64,000 nt of DNA from Cylindrospermum stagnale PCC 7417 (GTDB lineage: Bacteria; Cyanobacteriota; Cyanobacteriia; Cyanobacteriales; Nostocaceae), in the NCBI RefSeq assembly GCF_000317535.1, contig NC_019757.1:4491501-4555500 (forward strand), read 5' to 3'. Below are positions 1 to 8,603 of the stretch, in pieces. The notes below the pieces were generated by a model. The model made no database searches. It saw only the letters and a program-made list of their open reading frames with translations, and was not told where the DNA came from. Every line of letters starts with the position of its first letter. Position 1 is the first letter of the stretch. A program made the position numbers and the translations under genes.

Positions 1-496
1 ATCCGACTAAATCAGGATAAACTTTCACGTCTAAACTTTGCCTAACAAGCCAATCATCCCAGGCTAATCCCCAAAGTCCCAACTGTCGCACTTGAATATT
101 TCCCCAAGGAAATTCTCCCCGCTGGGTTGGGTTAACGGTATACGTCAATTCTTGGGTGCTATTGGCGGGAATTGTGGCGCAGATTTCGGGTGCAGATATA
201 CTAAACCCTGTTGGGTAAAAATCCCGAATTTGAATAATAGCGTTAGCTTTCCCTGATTTTACCTTGAGCACAACTGGATTATCTCGCCCAATGGATAAGC
301 GTGGTGGTAACTCGCGGCTAATTTCCACGCGATTGCGCCGCACCCGCAAACCATCTACAATCATTAAGCCTAAAATCACGGCATCAAAGAGCGAAGTGAC
401 AGCGATACTGGCGGGAATGCTAATGATTTGGGATAGGATTGGTGCGATCGCTATTCCCGAAATTAATAAATAATAAACTCTTTTAGCAGGAACCAT
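1..496 (-). CDS. DUF58 domain protein, N-terminal part (runs off the left edge)
   Basis: The minus-strand frame is open from an ATG at 496-494 to the window edge, giving about 165 residues. It begins with two hydrophobic segments (about residues 8-22 and 27-46), followed by a soluble region with motifs such as RVRRNRVEISRELPPRLSIGRDNPV and a beta-rich stretch ending in GLWGLAWDDWLV. This is the usual start of a DUF58 protein: two membrane segments, then a beta-domain; the von Willebrand-type C-terminal part would lie outside the window. DUF58 proteins are normally encoded next to a MoxR ATPase and are thought to act with it in assembly or maturation at the membrane. The moxR gene lies further upstream on the same strand, but three small genes separate the two. 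The product family is fairly certain; the cellular role is inferred from the family. Confidence 0.85.
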   Translation of the reverse strand, partial: MVPAKRVYYLLISGIAIAPILSQIISIPASIAVTSLFDAVILGLMIVDGLRVRRNRVEISRELPPRLSIGRDNPVVLKVKSGKANAIIQIRDFYPTGFSISAPEICATIPANSTQELTYTVNPTQRGEFPWGNIQVRQLGLWGLAWDDWLVRQSLDVKVYPDLVG

Positions 497-553
497 ATTT
501 TCAAGGATGAATGCAGAAGCTGAGAACAAAAACAGAGAGAAGAAGTAGTTATT

Positions 554-883
554 ATGGCACTTACTAGAAACTTTAAAGAAACAGTTAATGCAAGAATCCA
601 AAGAGATTCAGAATTTGCAATAGCTCTACTTGATGAAGCTGTTTCCCTCTTTCTCAATGGTGAGCCAGAAACTGCAAGACTGATATTAAGAGATATTGTA
701 AATGCAACCGTAGGTTTTGAACAGCTAGCAATTGAAACATCTAAACCTATCAAGAGTCTTCACCGGATGTTATCTGCAAAAGGTAATCCGACGATGGATA
801 ATTTGACTGCTATCTTTAATGTTCTTCGTAAAAAACTAAATGTTGATATCAACGTTCATACTACGGTTGCTTGCTCAGAATAG
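554..883 (+). CDS. HigA-like helix-turn-helix antitoxin-type regulator, apparently orphan
   Basis: This 109-residue protein has the layout of the small DNA-binding antidotes of RelE/HigB-type toxin-antitoxin modules. An N-terminal helical part is followed by a helix-turn-helix in which the segment FEQLAIETSKPIKSLHRMLS and then GNPTMDNLTAIFNVLRKKLN fits the family pattern (A-x-x-G/T-x-x-x-x-x-L-x-R-x-L, then G-N-P-x-x-x-x-L). In this family the toxin gene normally lies directly upstream. Here only about 57 bases separate the gene from the divergent DUF58 start, and no toxin reading frame is present. It may therefore be a solitary regulator or the survivor of a decayed module. No strong Shine-Dalgarno sequence is visible beyond an AGAGAAGAAG run just before the ATG. 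Confidence 0.75.
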   Translation: MALTRNFKETVNARIQRDSEFAIALLDEAVSLFLNGEPETARLILRDIVNATVGFEQLAIETSKPIKSLHRMLSAKGNPTMDNLTAIFNVLRKKLNVDINVHTTVACSE

Positions 884-895
884 TATCAATCTTGC

Positions 896-1138
896 TTACA
901 AAACTTTCTTAACTGATTTGATCCCTGTGTTACACCATTGAATCAAAAGCCAACGGTCAGAATCTTTATCTAGTGATGGCTTGAGACGAAAAGCAAAAAA
1001 TTCTTCCCAGGCTTCTATGCCGTGCCGCGTAACGAATTGTTTTTCTACTTCCTTAAAACTTTCCCAATTGCGATCTACTATAGCAGTCAACATTGGGATT
1101 AATTCGCTTACTGATATAGAAAGTGCTGTTTCACTCAT
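896..1138 (-). CDS. small hypothetical protein, 80 aa
   Basis: The protein (from MSETALSIS) is mixed helical, ending with a tryptophan-rich part (DRWLLIQWCNTGIKSVKKVL). I do not recognise a family. I prefer the ATG at 1138 to one five codons earlier, because the 1138 start overlaps the last codons of the upstream minus-strand gene by 8 bases, a common arrangement for translational coupling. With its partner it forms a two-gene unit between the HigA-like gene and moxR. A possible small toxin/antitoxin or regulatory pair cannot be ruled out, but nothing in the sequence shows it. Confidence 0.6.
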   Translation of the reverse strand: MSETALSISVSELIPMLTAIVDRNWESFKEVEKQFVTRHGIEAWEEFFAFRLKPSLDKDSDRWLLIQWCNTGIKSVKKVL

Positions 1139-1325
1139 CTGGGTAGCCCTCAAAAATACAAATTATTGGTAAAATTTCTGCTTTAGTATCAACAACCTCA
1201 ACTAATTTTAGCCCCCTTTTTCTTCCTATCTTTTTACAGTGTTCCTCTGATGCCGCTGGTAGCCAATACCTGGACTCGGCTACTGCGTCAAATTGGCCTT
1301 CGGAACGCTTAATATTATCTGTCAT
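1131..1325 (-). CDS. small hypothetical protein, 64 aa
   Basis: This is a charged 64-residue protein (MTDNIKRSEGQFDAVAES at the start, ending ICIFEGYPDE) with no recognised domain. It is the first gene of a two-gene unit; its stop lies within the start of the next gene (8-base overlap). The sequence GRKRGLKLVEVVDTKAEI reads like real protein rather than a random frame, and no gene competes on the other strand. Function unknown. Confidence 0.55.
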   Translation of the reverse strand: MTDNIKRSEGQFDAVAESRYWLPAASEEHCKKIGRKRGLKLVEVVDTKAEILPIICIFEGYPDE

Positions 1326-1425
1326 GGTAGGCGATATCTTGGGTGTTTGTGTAGTGTCCTGATATTGTGGTTATGGGGTGCTTATTTTAGATAGAGCTAT
1401 TAATCATGATTCTAATCTCTATTCT

Positions 1426-2376
1426 TCATCTTGGCACCGGCACTTGATTAATTACCGCAGCAATTACCGCATCAATTTGTAAACCATCAAGCATTGATTC
1501 TGGTTTCAAAAGCAAGCGATGGCGCAGCAGAGGGGAAGCAACCGCTTTTACATCATCTGGTGTGACAAAATCCCTACCAGCTAACCATGCTGCTGCTTGA
1601 GAAGTCTGCATCCAAGCACCCGCTGCGCGAGGTGAAGCACCCAAAGCTAAATCAGGATATTGACGGGATGTTCTCACCAATGCCAAAAGATAATCAATTA
1701 TCGCATCTGATACATTAACTTTTTTAACTGCTTGCCTTGCTTGCAAAATATCTGCTACTGTAGCAATTGGTTTCATGCGGCTAATATCCCCACGTCTGGC
1801 AGCAAAACCCGCTTGACGATTGAGTAACATTTGCTTTTCTGCCGCTTGATCAGGATAATCTACTACTAGCTTAAATAGAAATCGATCTAACTGTGCTTCT
1901 GGTAAAGGATAAGTACCTTCAAATTCCAGGGGATTTTGTGTGGCAATTACCCAAAATAAATCAGGTAAAGGTAAACTTTCACCATCCAGCGTTACCTGCA
2001 TTTCTTCCATTGATTCTAGCAGCGCTGCTTGGGTTTTGGGGGGAGTGCGGTTAATTTCATCTGCTAGCAGTACTTCTGTAAATACGGGGCCTTTTTTCAA
2101 AATGAAATTGCGGCTATCTAAGTCAAAAATATTTGTACCAGTAATATCTGATGGTAAAACATCTGGTGTTAGTTGAATGCGACGAAAATCGGCTTGAATT
2201 AACTGCGCTAACACTTTTACTAAAAGTGTTTTACCAGTTCCTGGGACTCCTTCTAAAATTATGTGCCCACCTGCTAGCAGTGCGACTAATAGCTGCTTTA
2301 TCAGGTTGGATTGTCCGACGATTACTTGGTTAAGCCCTTGTCCGAGGCGATTTAATACAGAATGGGTTTCACTCAT
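1426..2376 (-). CDS. MoxR-family AAA+ ATPase
   Basis: A 316-residue AAA+ ATPase of the MoxR family, full length for the family. The Walker A motif GVPGTGKT is at about residues 43-50, the Walker B VLLADEIN at 102-109, followed by the typical RTPPKTQAALLESMEE segment. Sensor 1 (VIATQNP) and the LPEAQLDRF arginine-finger region follow, and the C-terminal lid ends with SPRAAGAW and the late motif VKAVASPLLRHRL. MoxR ATPases act as chaperone-like machines together with DUF58 or VWA proteins. Upstream on the same strand are DUF4350 and DUF4129 genes, a set commonly linked with moxR. A gap of about 270 bases with repeats separates it from the DUF4350 gene, so it may have its own promoter. Confidence 0.95.
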   Translation of the reverse strand: MSETHSVLNRLGQGLNQVIVGQSNLIKQLLVALLAGGHIILEGVPGTGKTLLVKVLAQLIQADFRRIQLTPDVLPSDITGTNIFDLDSRNFILKKGPVFTEVLLADEINRTPPKTQAALLESMEEMQVTLDGESLPLPDLFWVIATQNPLEFEGTYPLPEAQLDRFLFKLVVDYPDQAAEKQMLLNRQAGFAARRGDISRMKPIATVADILQARQAVKKVNVSDAIIDYLLALVRTSRQYPDLALGASPRAAGAWMQTSQAAAWLAGRDFVTPDDVKAVASPLLRHRLLLKPESMLDGLQIDAVIAAVINQVPVPR

Positions 2377-2429
2377 ATTTGATTTATAAATAATTCAGGC
2401 AAAGGATTAGAGATTAAAGAAGGAATATA

Positions 2430-2572
2430 TACAATTAGAATATTCCCAATGAAGTTATATTCAAATATTCCGTAGAATAGGCGAGACGCCTGTTTTGTGG
2501 CAGGCAGGATGCCCGCCCTACAATTAGAATATTCCCAATTAAGTTATATCCAAATATTACGTAGAACAGGCG
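2430..2572. repeat. 54-bp imperfect direct repeat around a GC-rich spacer
   Basis: Two copies of about 54 bases (2430-2483 and 2519-2572), beginning TACAATTAGAATATTCCCAA and ending in a GTAGAA(T/C)AGGCG box, lie in direct orientation between moxR and the DUF4350 gene. They differ at a handful of positions. The 35-base spacer carries GC-rich repeat-type sequence (GGCAGGCAGG, GCCCGCCC). Downstream, around 2630-2650, lies another common cyanobacterial repeat motif (GCGGAGCGTGCCGGAGGC). Confidence 0.7.
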
Positions 2573-2649
2573 TCACGAGAGTTTCGGGGTACGGATTACC
2601 ATTAACAGAGGTTATTTTTGAATTTTGTTCGCGGAGCGTGCCGGAGGCT

Positions 2650-3744
2650 CTATTTTGAATTTTGAATTTCCCGCAGAGTTTGCCATTTCCCCAACCAGCT
2701 TAACAGGTCTCGTTCACTCATGGATTGTTTTCGTAATTGCATCTTTAATACTGCATCTAGTTCTGCCGTACTACTGCCTATTTTTTCCTCCCAGACTTTC
2801 AGCAAAATCTGATGTTCTAGAAGTACTTGCCCTAATCCCAAGGTTTTTTGGAGTTGCAGTTGTTCTTGTTTACCCAGCATTTCTAGAACAAAGTCTCTGG
2901 ATTCAGCTTTTTGCAAGACTCCGGCTAAAGCTTGGATGTATGCCTGGCTGTTATCGATGACTGGGGTATCTAAAGTTACTGGTTTACCAAAGCGGCGATT
3001 TTGTGCCCAAATTAGCACTAATAACAAAACTCCTAACTGTTCCAGTACTGGTAATAAGGGAGTTTTTGCCAAGTAACTGAATAAGTTACCTTCGCCTTCT
3101 TTCTCCCTCACATCGGCGTCTTTGTAGCCGTGAATATATTCATCAACAAATACTGTGTTACTTTTTTTTGTAACTAAATCAGATAAATACTGGAAATTAC
3201 TTAAATAATCTTGGTAAGCGTTGGCGGCTAAATAAGGAGTGGTAGCAAAAATTACTTTTCCCTGTTTGTGTTTTTCTTCCCAGACGACAGCACCGAAGCG
3301 ATCGCCTAAAAAAAGTTGTTGCTGTTTACTTTTCTGATGCCGTCGGCGGGTGTCAATCTTAATATCTCCAAAAGACGATGTTTGTTTGGTGCTAAATTCA
3401 GCCGCTGTTACTGGCTGACTCACGCCTAAAATTACCAACGTATTGCCTTTTTCTACCCATTCTCGTTCTTTACTTTCTAGCACTGGTGGATTGAGGTTGC
3501 CGTTTATCCGCAGTAGGGTGGCTGGGCTTTTTTGCTGCTGGATATCACTCAAAGGCTTTTGCCAGCGCTGGATAGATGTTCCCTGTTGTTGCATAAAAGC
3601 ATACCAAGCACCATAGCCATCAGGCCCAGTGCTGTAAGTAGAACTACTATTGTTTTTGCTGCTGGGTGCTGCTATTAAGCTCAGTAAAATGATCACTGCT
3701 AGAGCGATCGCACCCAGCCAAGCAAGGCGATTTGAGCGTTTCAT
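2650..3744 (-). CDS. DUF4350 domain-containing membrane protein
   Basis: A 364-residue protein with an N-terminal membrane segment (about residues 8-26), followed by the DUF4350 opening STYSTGPDGYGAWYAFMQQ and a soluble alpha/beta domain (NTLVILGVSQPV; GKVIFATTPYL; NTVFVDEYIHGY). A second hydrophobic stretch, PVLEQLGVLLLVLIWAQNRR, lies at about residues 232-251, and a helical cytoplasmic tail follows. The family is regularly found between DUF4129 and MoxR genes, as here, and its function is not established. The gene starts about 45 bases downstream of the DUF4129 stop, so the two are probably co-transcribed. Confidence 0.88.
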   Translation of the reverse strand: MKRSNRLAWLGAIALAVIILLSLIAAPSSKNNSSSTYSTGPDGYGAWYAFMQQQGTSIQRWQKPLSDIQQQKSPATLLRINGNLNPPVLESKEREWVEKGNTLVILGVSQPVTAAEFSTKQTSSFGDIKIDTRRRHQKSKQQQLFLGDRFGAVVWEEKHKQGKVIFATTPYLAANAYQDYLSNFQYLSDLVTKKSNTVFVDEYIHGYKDADVREKEGEGNLFSYLAKTPLLPVLEQLGVLLLVLIWAQNRRFGKPVTLDTPVIDNSQAYIQALAGVLQKAESRDFVLEMLGKQEQLQLQKTLGLGQVLLEHQILLKVWEEKIGSSTAELDAVLKMQLRKQSMSERDLLSWLGKWQTLREIQNSK

Positions 3745-3789
3745 ATTTTATAGAATTAATACTTAATTTGAATTAGGAATTTTTGAGGC

Positions 3790-4395
3790 TCAGTCTTTGA
3801 AAATCTCCTGATAGGCTTGCCGACACTGCTGATAATTTTCTGGCAAAATCTCAGTATTAGCAAAACACAATTGCTCGTGAGTGGTAATTAAAGTTTCATA
3901 AGGCTGTAGGGGAGTTACGCAAGAACTGAGCAATTGCAGATATTCTCCATCTGTGCGGCTGGATTGTTGAATAGCGATCGCTTGCTGATGCAACTGCTGC
4001 AACATCGCTAAATATAGACAACGGCAAGCCTCACGGTAGTTATCCTGACGGGAAAATTCTTGCGATCGCGTCAATAAAAAGGCGATCGTTGCTTCATGGG
4101 AGGGAATTTTAGCCCCAGAGACTGGGGAATTCCCAACACCAGCCAGCCAAGAATAGATAAAATGACCAAATTCTTGCCATAACCGCCAAACTATCCAAGC
4201 TATAAATAAGCCGAGTACCAGCCAAAACAGGAATTTAAGTAACTCACTCAACCAAGGACTAATTGACCATCCAGGCAATTCTGGTAAAGCTTTTTGGAAG
4301 TGAGAAAATTGATATTCTACCCATTCTTCTACTTGTTTTTGGAACAAAGAAAACTGCCAACCCAAATTAGTTTTTTCAAAAGTATCTGTAGACAT
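3790..4395 (-). CDS. DUF4129 domain-containing membrane protein
   Basis: The 201-residue product has one clear transmembrane segment (FLFWLVLGLFIAWIVWRLW, about residues 54-72). After it comes a cytoplasmic DUF4129 domain with the typical REACRCLYLAMLQQLHQQ helix, the (R)TDGEYLQLL motif and a C-terminal four-helix pattern. The N-terminal half, where other family members carry a longer periplasmic part, is short. It is the first gene of the minus-strand DUF4129-DUF4350-MoxR set. Its biochemical role is unknown; related loci are linked to membrane-associated maturation or transglutaminase-like proteins. Confidence 0.85.
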   Translation of the reverse strand: MSTDTFEKTNLGWQFSLFQKQVEEWVEYQFSHFQKALPELPGWSISPWLSELLKFLFWLVLGLFIAWIVWRLWQEFGHFIYSWLAGVGNSPVSGAKIPSHEATIAFLLTRSQEFSRQDNYREACRCLYLAMLQQLHQQAIAIQQSSRTDGEYLQLLSSCVTPLQPYETLITTHEQLCFANTEILPENYQQCRQAYQEIFKD

Positions 4396-4443
4396 AAAAG
4401 AGTAGTGATGAAGGATGAAGCCTAAAAACTGAATGCGGGAAGA

Positions 4444-4935
4444 TCACACTGTATACTTCCTACTTTTTTGGATCATTAACCAGCCGATGAGCACAAGTAA
4501 TGCACCAAACACCAGAAACCCCAAATCCCAAGCTAACTGATTTGGACCTGGTTTTACATGATGGATACCTAGAATTCCATGGTTAATTAGTCCTTCAACC
4601 AAGTGGAACAACCCAGCACCGACCAAGATTGACCCGATGAAGGTTTGTGATGACCAAGGAACATCTTCACGCCCTCCAGCATGCCACAGTAAGGCTACTC
4701 CTATCACAGTTAGTACCCAGTCTAAGGCATGAAATAACCCATCCCATACCATGTTTAAATCTATATTGGAGACGCTTGTCAGCGGTCGAATATTACTGAG
4801 CATGTGATGCCATTGAAGGATCTGATGCAGCAGGATGCCATCAATGAAGCCTCCGAGACCTAGACCGAGGAAAATTCCAGCAGCAATCAACGGTACACGT
4901 CTGCTGCTGACTTCACTTTTCGCACTCATTGTCAA
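4444..4935 (-). CDS. DUF2243 integral membrane protein
   Basis: This 163-residue protein has four hydrophobic segments and the family's conserved opening (GIFLGLGLGGFIDGILLHQI, then LQWHHMLS), rich in His, Asp and Gly within membrane helices. A second His-rich repeat, FHLVEGLINHGILGIHHVKPG, precedes the last helix. These features fit DUF2243, a family of predicted membrane proteins whose paired histidines suggest metal or heme binding, though no function is proven. It lies about 50 bases upstream of the DUF4129 gene on the same strand but is not a usual partner of the MoxR group. Confidence 0.88.
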   Translation of the reverse strand: MTMSAKSEVSSRRVPLIAAGIFLGLGLGGFIDGILLHQILQWHHMLSNIRPLTSVSNIDLNMVWDGLFHALDWVLTVIGVALLWHAGGREDVPWSSQTFIGSILVGAGLFHLVEGLINHGILGIHHVKPGPNQLAWDLGFLVFGALLVLIGWLMIQKSRKYTV

Positions 4936-5047
4936 CCTGATAGATAGAGATTTCTACCACAATAGAAGTGTGTTTAGAACAATATCTTCTGTCTTGAGTC
5001 TAGTGCTAGCGTTCAATATCAAGTAGATAAAAAAGAGCCGTTTTCAA

Positions 5048-5518
5048 ATGACCATTTATTTTTACAAGGTTTGGCAGCCTTATGGCTGTTTTTCTAACTT
5101 TTCTCCCCACGGAATCCAAATTGAGGGTATTTACTGGCCAACAGTTGAGCATTATTATCAGGCTCAGAAGTTTGTCGGGAGTGTGGATGCGGTGATTATA
5201 CCTGTAATTCATGCCGCTGCTACTCCTGAAGCCGCAGCAGCATTGGGACGATGTTGCACCCGTCGATTACGTACAGACTGGGAGTTGGTCAAAACTCAGG
5301 TGATGCGAGAAGCTGTACTCAAAAAGTTTCTCACTCATGCTGATGTTAGAGAAGCACTCCTAATTACGGGTGATGAAATTCTGGTAGAAAACTCGCCAAC
5401 GGATTATTTCTGGGGCTGTGGTGCTGATCAAACTGGTCACAACTATCTCGGCAAAATCCTCATGAGTGTGCGTGAAGAAATTCGCAAGTTACCTTCAGCC
5501 TCTGTAAATTTTGAATGA
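5048..5518 (+). CDS. NADAR-family N-glycosidase (YbiA/RibX-like)
   Basis: The 156-residue product matches the NADAR family over its whole length. The N-terminal PYGCFSNFSPHGIQI and WPTVEHYYQAQKF motifs and the C-terminal NSPTDYFWGCGADQTGHNYLGKILM motif make up the conserved pocket. NADAR enzymes cleave N-glycosidic bonds in phosphoribosyl or ADP-ribosyl compounds; members remove ADP-ribose from guanine bases, and others act on riboflavin-pathway intermediates. No DarT-like ADP-ribosyltransferase or riboflavin gene is adjacent, so the substrate is open. The gene stands alone, divergent from the DUF2243 gene. Confidence 0.9.
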   Translation: MTIYFYKVWQPYGCFSNFSPHGIQIEGIYWPTVEHYYQAQKFVGSVDAVIIPVIHAAATPEAAAALGRCCTRRLRTDWELVKTQVMREAVLKKFLTHADVREALLITGDEILVENSPTDYFWGCGADQTGHNYLGKILMSVREEIRKLPSASVNFE

Positions 5519-5861
5519 CTAAGTCAGAATAGTTACATTGAATAGGATTTTTTCGGAGAGGGGAATGGCAACATTTCCCCCAGTCAACCAGCTTTCTCTT
5601 TTGGCAAAAAATTAATTTAATTTAATTAATTGATGCAAAGCATCATAAAAAAAGCTGCTTCTTCATCAAGATTTGTAATGGACGCCGGAATTTAAGTGCT
5701 CGTACTGAAATATTATGAAAAGTATGGATATATAATAAGTTGTATATCATCCGAATATTCTTTTTTAAAATAAAAAAACGAATTTGTAACATTTGAAGTG
5801 ATAAATTCTCACCAAGGGCATTAAAAAAAAATTTTAACTTGTGTTTGGGTAAAGATAAGCA
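5519..5861. other. AT-rich intergenic region before the photoreceptor kinase
   Basis: This 343-base gap is very AT-rich. It holds one short perfect hairpin (TGATGC-AAA-GCATCA, about 5631-5645) that could help end the NADAR transcript. The stretch of A and T runs at 5755-5835 probably includes the promoter and leader of the downstream kinase. No gene seen. Confidence 0.5.
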
Positions 5862-8603
5862 ATGAGATTTACTGATAAACCAAACGGTTTACAGCAGCGC
5901 CTAAACCAAGAAGGTTTGCTGCACCGGATGATCAAACAGATTAGGCGATCGCTCGAACTCCAAGAAATATTAACAACCACGGTTAATGAAGTTCGTTCAT
6001 TCTTGGGTACAGATCGGGTGAAAGTGTATCGGTTTGCCGCCGATGGTAGTGGTGAAGTCATTGCCGAATCTATTCATGAACAGCGTCTACCATCCCTATT
6101 GGGGTTGCACTTCCCACTCCATGACATTCCCCAAACGGCGAGAGAGATGTTTCTGGTGGCGCGGCAACGTTCAATTGTGGATGTAGTTAGTGGCAAAATA
6201 GGTTTGTCTCCACTACGCTCAAAAGAAACTGGCGAATCTCTACAAAGTCAGAATATCCACTATCGACAGGTAGACCCGTGTCATATTCAATACTTAAGTG
6301 CAATGGGCGTCCAGTCTTCGTTGGTGGTGCCGATTTTACATTATGACTTAACAAAAGAATCGACAAATCCTGAATTATGGGGATTGCTGGTATCGCACCA
6401 TAGTGAACCGCGAACTATTTTAAAGCGGGAACTGAAAGTAGTGCAGCAAATTGCCGATCAGGTAGCGATCGGCATTTCTCAAAGTAACCTACTTAGAGAA
6501 GCCCGCGCCCAGCAACAGCGAGAAGCGATTATTAACCGCATCAACACCCTATTGCACGAAAGACCCACAATCCAGTTGCAGAAAGCGCTAGAAGCAACTA
6601 TTGCTGCATTCGATGGAGTTGGTGGCAGGCTGTATGTTGAACAGAGTGGGGAACTATATACTTGGGGTGAGCAGCCGACACTCCCCTACACAGAAAACAG
6701 CATCATCGAACGGCATCCTGAATGGCAAAACTGGATGACTGAGTCCAAACCAGGTAATATTTGGGCGATTGCTGACCTCTACAAAGAAACACGTTTGCGA
6801 GTTTTGACCACGGCGTTCCGGTCTACTCGAATTCGGGGACTGATGGCGATTCCTCTACATTACCGCGAAAATTTTATCGGTATGTTGAGCATTTTTCGCC
6901 CAGAATTTGATACCGAAATCCTGTGGGCTGGACAGTGTGACCAAAATCAGCGACAACAGCAACCGCGCCTTTCTTTTGATATTTGGCGAGAGCAAAAAAA
7001 AGGACAAGCACCTGAGTGGAAGCCCGAAGAAATCTCACTGGGTCAAGCTTTGTCCTATGACTTCTCAATGGTAATTCAGCAGCAGCAAACATACCTACAG
7101 CTACAGTCACTAAATGCCAATCTAGAACTTCGGGTGCAAGAGCAAACCGCTGAACTGGAAAAATCATTACTGCTGACTAAGGCAATCAAGCAAGTTGCAG
7201 ACCATATCCGCAGTACATTGGACTTGAATACAACCCTGCAAACCATCGTCCGGGAAGTGCGCCCCCTGCTTAATTCAGACCGGGTGCTGATTTACCGCTT
7301 ACTAAGTGAATCTGAGGGTGAGATAATTGTTGAAGAGGTCAATGGTAATTGGCGGTCGGTGCTGGGAATGAAAACACCACCAGAATGCTTTCCTGATGAA
7401 TATGCCCGTCATTACTTTCGCGGTAGGGTAAGGGCGATAAACAATGTATCAACAGAGTCTTTAAGTTCCTGTCATCGAGAGTTTTTGGAGAATCTGCAAG
7501 TCCAAGCCAACTTAATTGTACCCATTAAAATAGGGAAGCAACTATGGGGGTTACTCATTGCCCACCATTGTGAATCTTCCAGAAATTGGCAGGAAGCAGA
7601 AATTGATTTGCTGCAACAGCTAGCGGATCAGGCAGCGATCGCTATTCAGCAAGCACAACTCTACCAACAAAGCTGTGATGCAGAAGCAGAAGCAAGGCAA
7701 AAAGCTGCACAATTAGAGCATACCCTGTACCAACTCCGAGAAACACAGGCAAAATTAATTCACACCGAAAAAATGTCCAGTTTAGGACAGTTAGTAGCGG
7801 GTGTAGCCCACGAAATCAACAACCCCGTTAACTTTATCTACGGTAACTTGTGCCACGCCAGTGACTACACCGAACAGCTGCTCGACCTTTTACAACTCTA
7901 CCAATCGCATTATCCCAACCCCAGTAGTACAATTCGCTCGACCGTTGAATCTATAGATTTTGACTTTTTGGTACAAGACTTACCAAAAATTATGTCATCA
8001 ATGCGAGTAGGAGCAGATCGTATCCGCTCAATTGTGCTTTCATTGCGTAATTTTTCTCGCCTAGATGAGGCAGCAAACAAGCCTGTTGACCTGCATGAAG
8101 GCATCAATAATACTTTATTGATTTTGCAACATCGGCTGAAGGGAAATGGTGATTTTCCTGGCATTGAGGTAATCAAAGACTATGGCAATTTACCAAAGGT
8201 GGAATGCTATGCCGGTCAGATGAATCAGGTATTCATGAATATTATCAACAATGCCATTGATGTCCTGATTGAAGAGAGTCTCGCAGATGGAAAGCAAGAG
8301 AATAACAAAGCCGCACCAAGCATCCGGATTTCTACTAGAGTCTCAGCAGATAATACCCATCTGCTAATTAGCATCGCCGATAATGGGCCAGGAATGAGTG
8401 AAGAAGTGAAAAAGCGAATTTTTGACCCGTTTTTCACTACTAAGCCTGTGGGCAAGGGTACGGGACTGGGACTGGCTATCAGCTATCAGATTATTGTCGA
8501 AAAGCATGGTGGATTGATGGAGTGTATCTCAGAAATAGGTAAAGGCACAGAGTTCTGGATTGAGATTCCCCTCAAATTCCTAGGAGGAGTCATTGATTAT
8601 TAG
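5862..8603 (+). CDS. Cph2-like (PAS-less) phytochrome histidine kinase with an extra CBCR-type GAF domain
   Basis: This 913-residue sensor kinase reads as GAF1 (about 28-205), a PHY-like domain (about 220-410), coiled coil (about 410-440), GAF3 (about 450-600), a second coiled coil, and a HisKA-HATPase module. GAF1 has the phytochrome-type DIP motif (88-90) and a Cys-His pair at 140-141 inside [14 protein letters not shown], matching the bilin-attachment site of phytochromes. The second domain has the PHY-like segment ILWAGQ...[12 protein letters not shown]3 again has Cys-His (537-538, in [19 protein letters not shown]), as in cyanobacteriochromes. The kinase has H-box His650 (GVAHEINNP), a DNGPGMS box and a [11 protein letters not shown] box. 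There is no PAS domain, so the front end is the knotless Cph2 type. No response regulator is adjacent. Bilin binding is inferred from the motifs. Confidence 0.9.
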   Translation: MRFTDKPNGLQQRLNQEGLLHRMIKQIRRSLELQEILTTTVNEVRSFLGTDRVKVYRFAADGSGEVIAESIHEQRLPSLLGLHFPLHDIPQTAREMFLVARQRSIVDVVSGKIGLSPLRSKETGESLQSQNIHYRQVDPCHIQYLSAMGVQSSLVVPILHYDLTKESTNPELWGLLVSHHSEPRTILKRELKVVQQIADQVAIGISQSNLLREARAQQQREAIINRINTLLHERPTIQLQKALEATIAAFDGVGGRLYVEQSGELYTWGEQPTLPYTENSIIERHPEWQNWMTESKPGNIWAIADLYKETRLRVLTTAFRSTRIRGLMAIPLHYRENFIGMLSIFRPEFDTEILWAGQCDQNQRQQQPRLSFDIWREQKKGQAPEWKPEEISLGQALSYDFSMVIQQQQTYLQLQSLNANLELRVQEQTAELEKSLLLTKAIKQVADHIRSTLDLNTTLQTIVREVRPLLNSDRVLIYRLLSESEGEIIVEEVNGNWRSVLGMKTPPECFPDEYARHYFRGRVRAINNVSTESLSSCHREFLENLQVQANLIVPIKIGKQLWGLLIAHHCESSRNWQEAEIDLLQQLADQAAIAIQQAQLYQQSCDAEAEARQKAAQLEHTLYQLRETQAKLIHTEKMSSLGQLVAGVAHEINNPVNFIYGNLCHASDYTEQLLDLLQLYQSHYPNPSSTIRSTVESIDFDFLVQDLPKIMSSMRVGADRIRSIVLSLRNFSRLDEAANKPVDLHEGINNTLLILQHRLKGNGDFPGIEVIKDYGNLPKVECYAGQMNQVFMNIINNAIDVLIEESLADGKQENNKAAPSIRISTRVSADNTHLLISIADNGPGMSEEVKKRIFDPFFTTKPVGKGTGLGLAISYQIIVEKHGGLMECISEIGKGTEFWIEIPLKFLGGVIDY

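Noticed and set aside
463-753. 96-codon minus-strand frame overlapping the HigA-like gene
   Set aside because: It is antisense to a protein with a clear helix-turn-helix family match, and its own translation is low-complexity Ser/Leu-rich with no motif.
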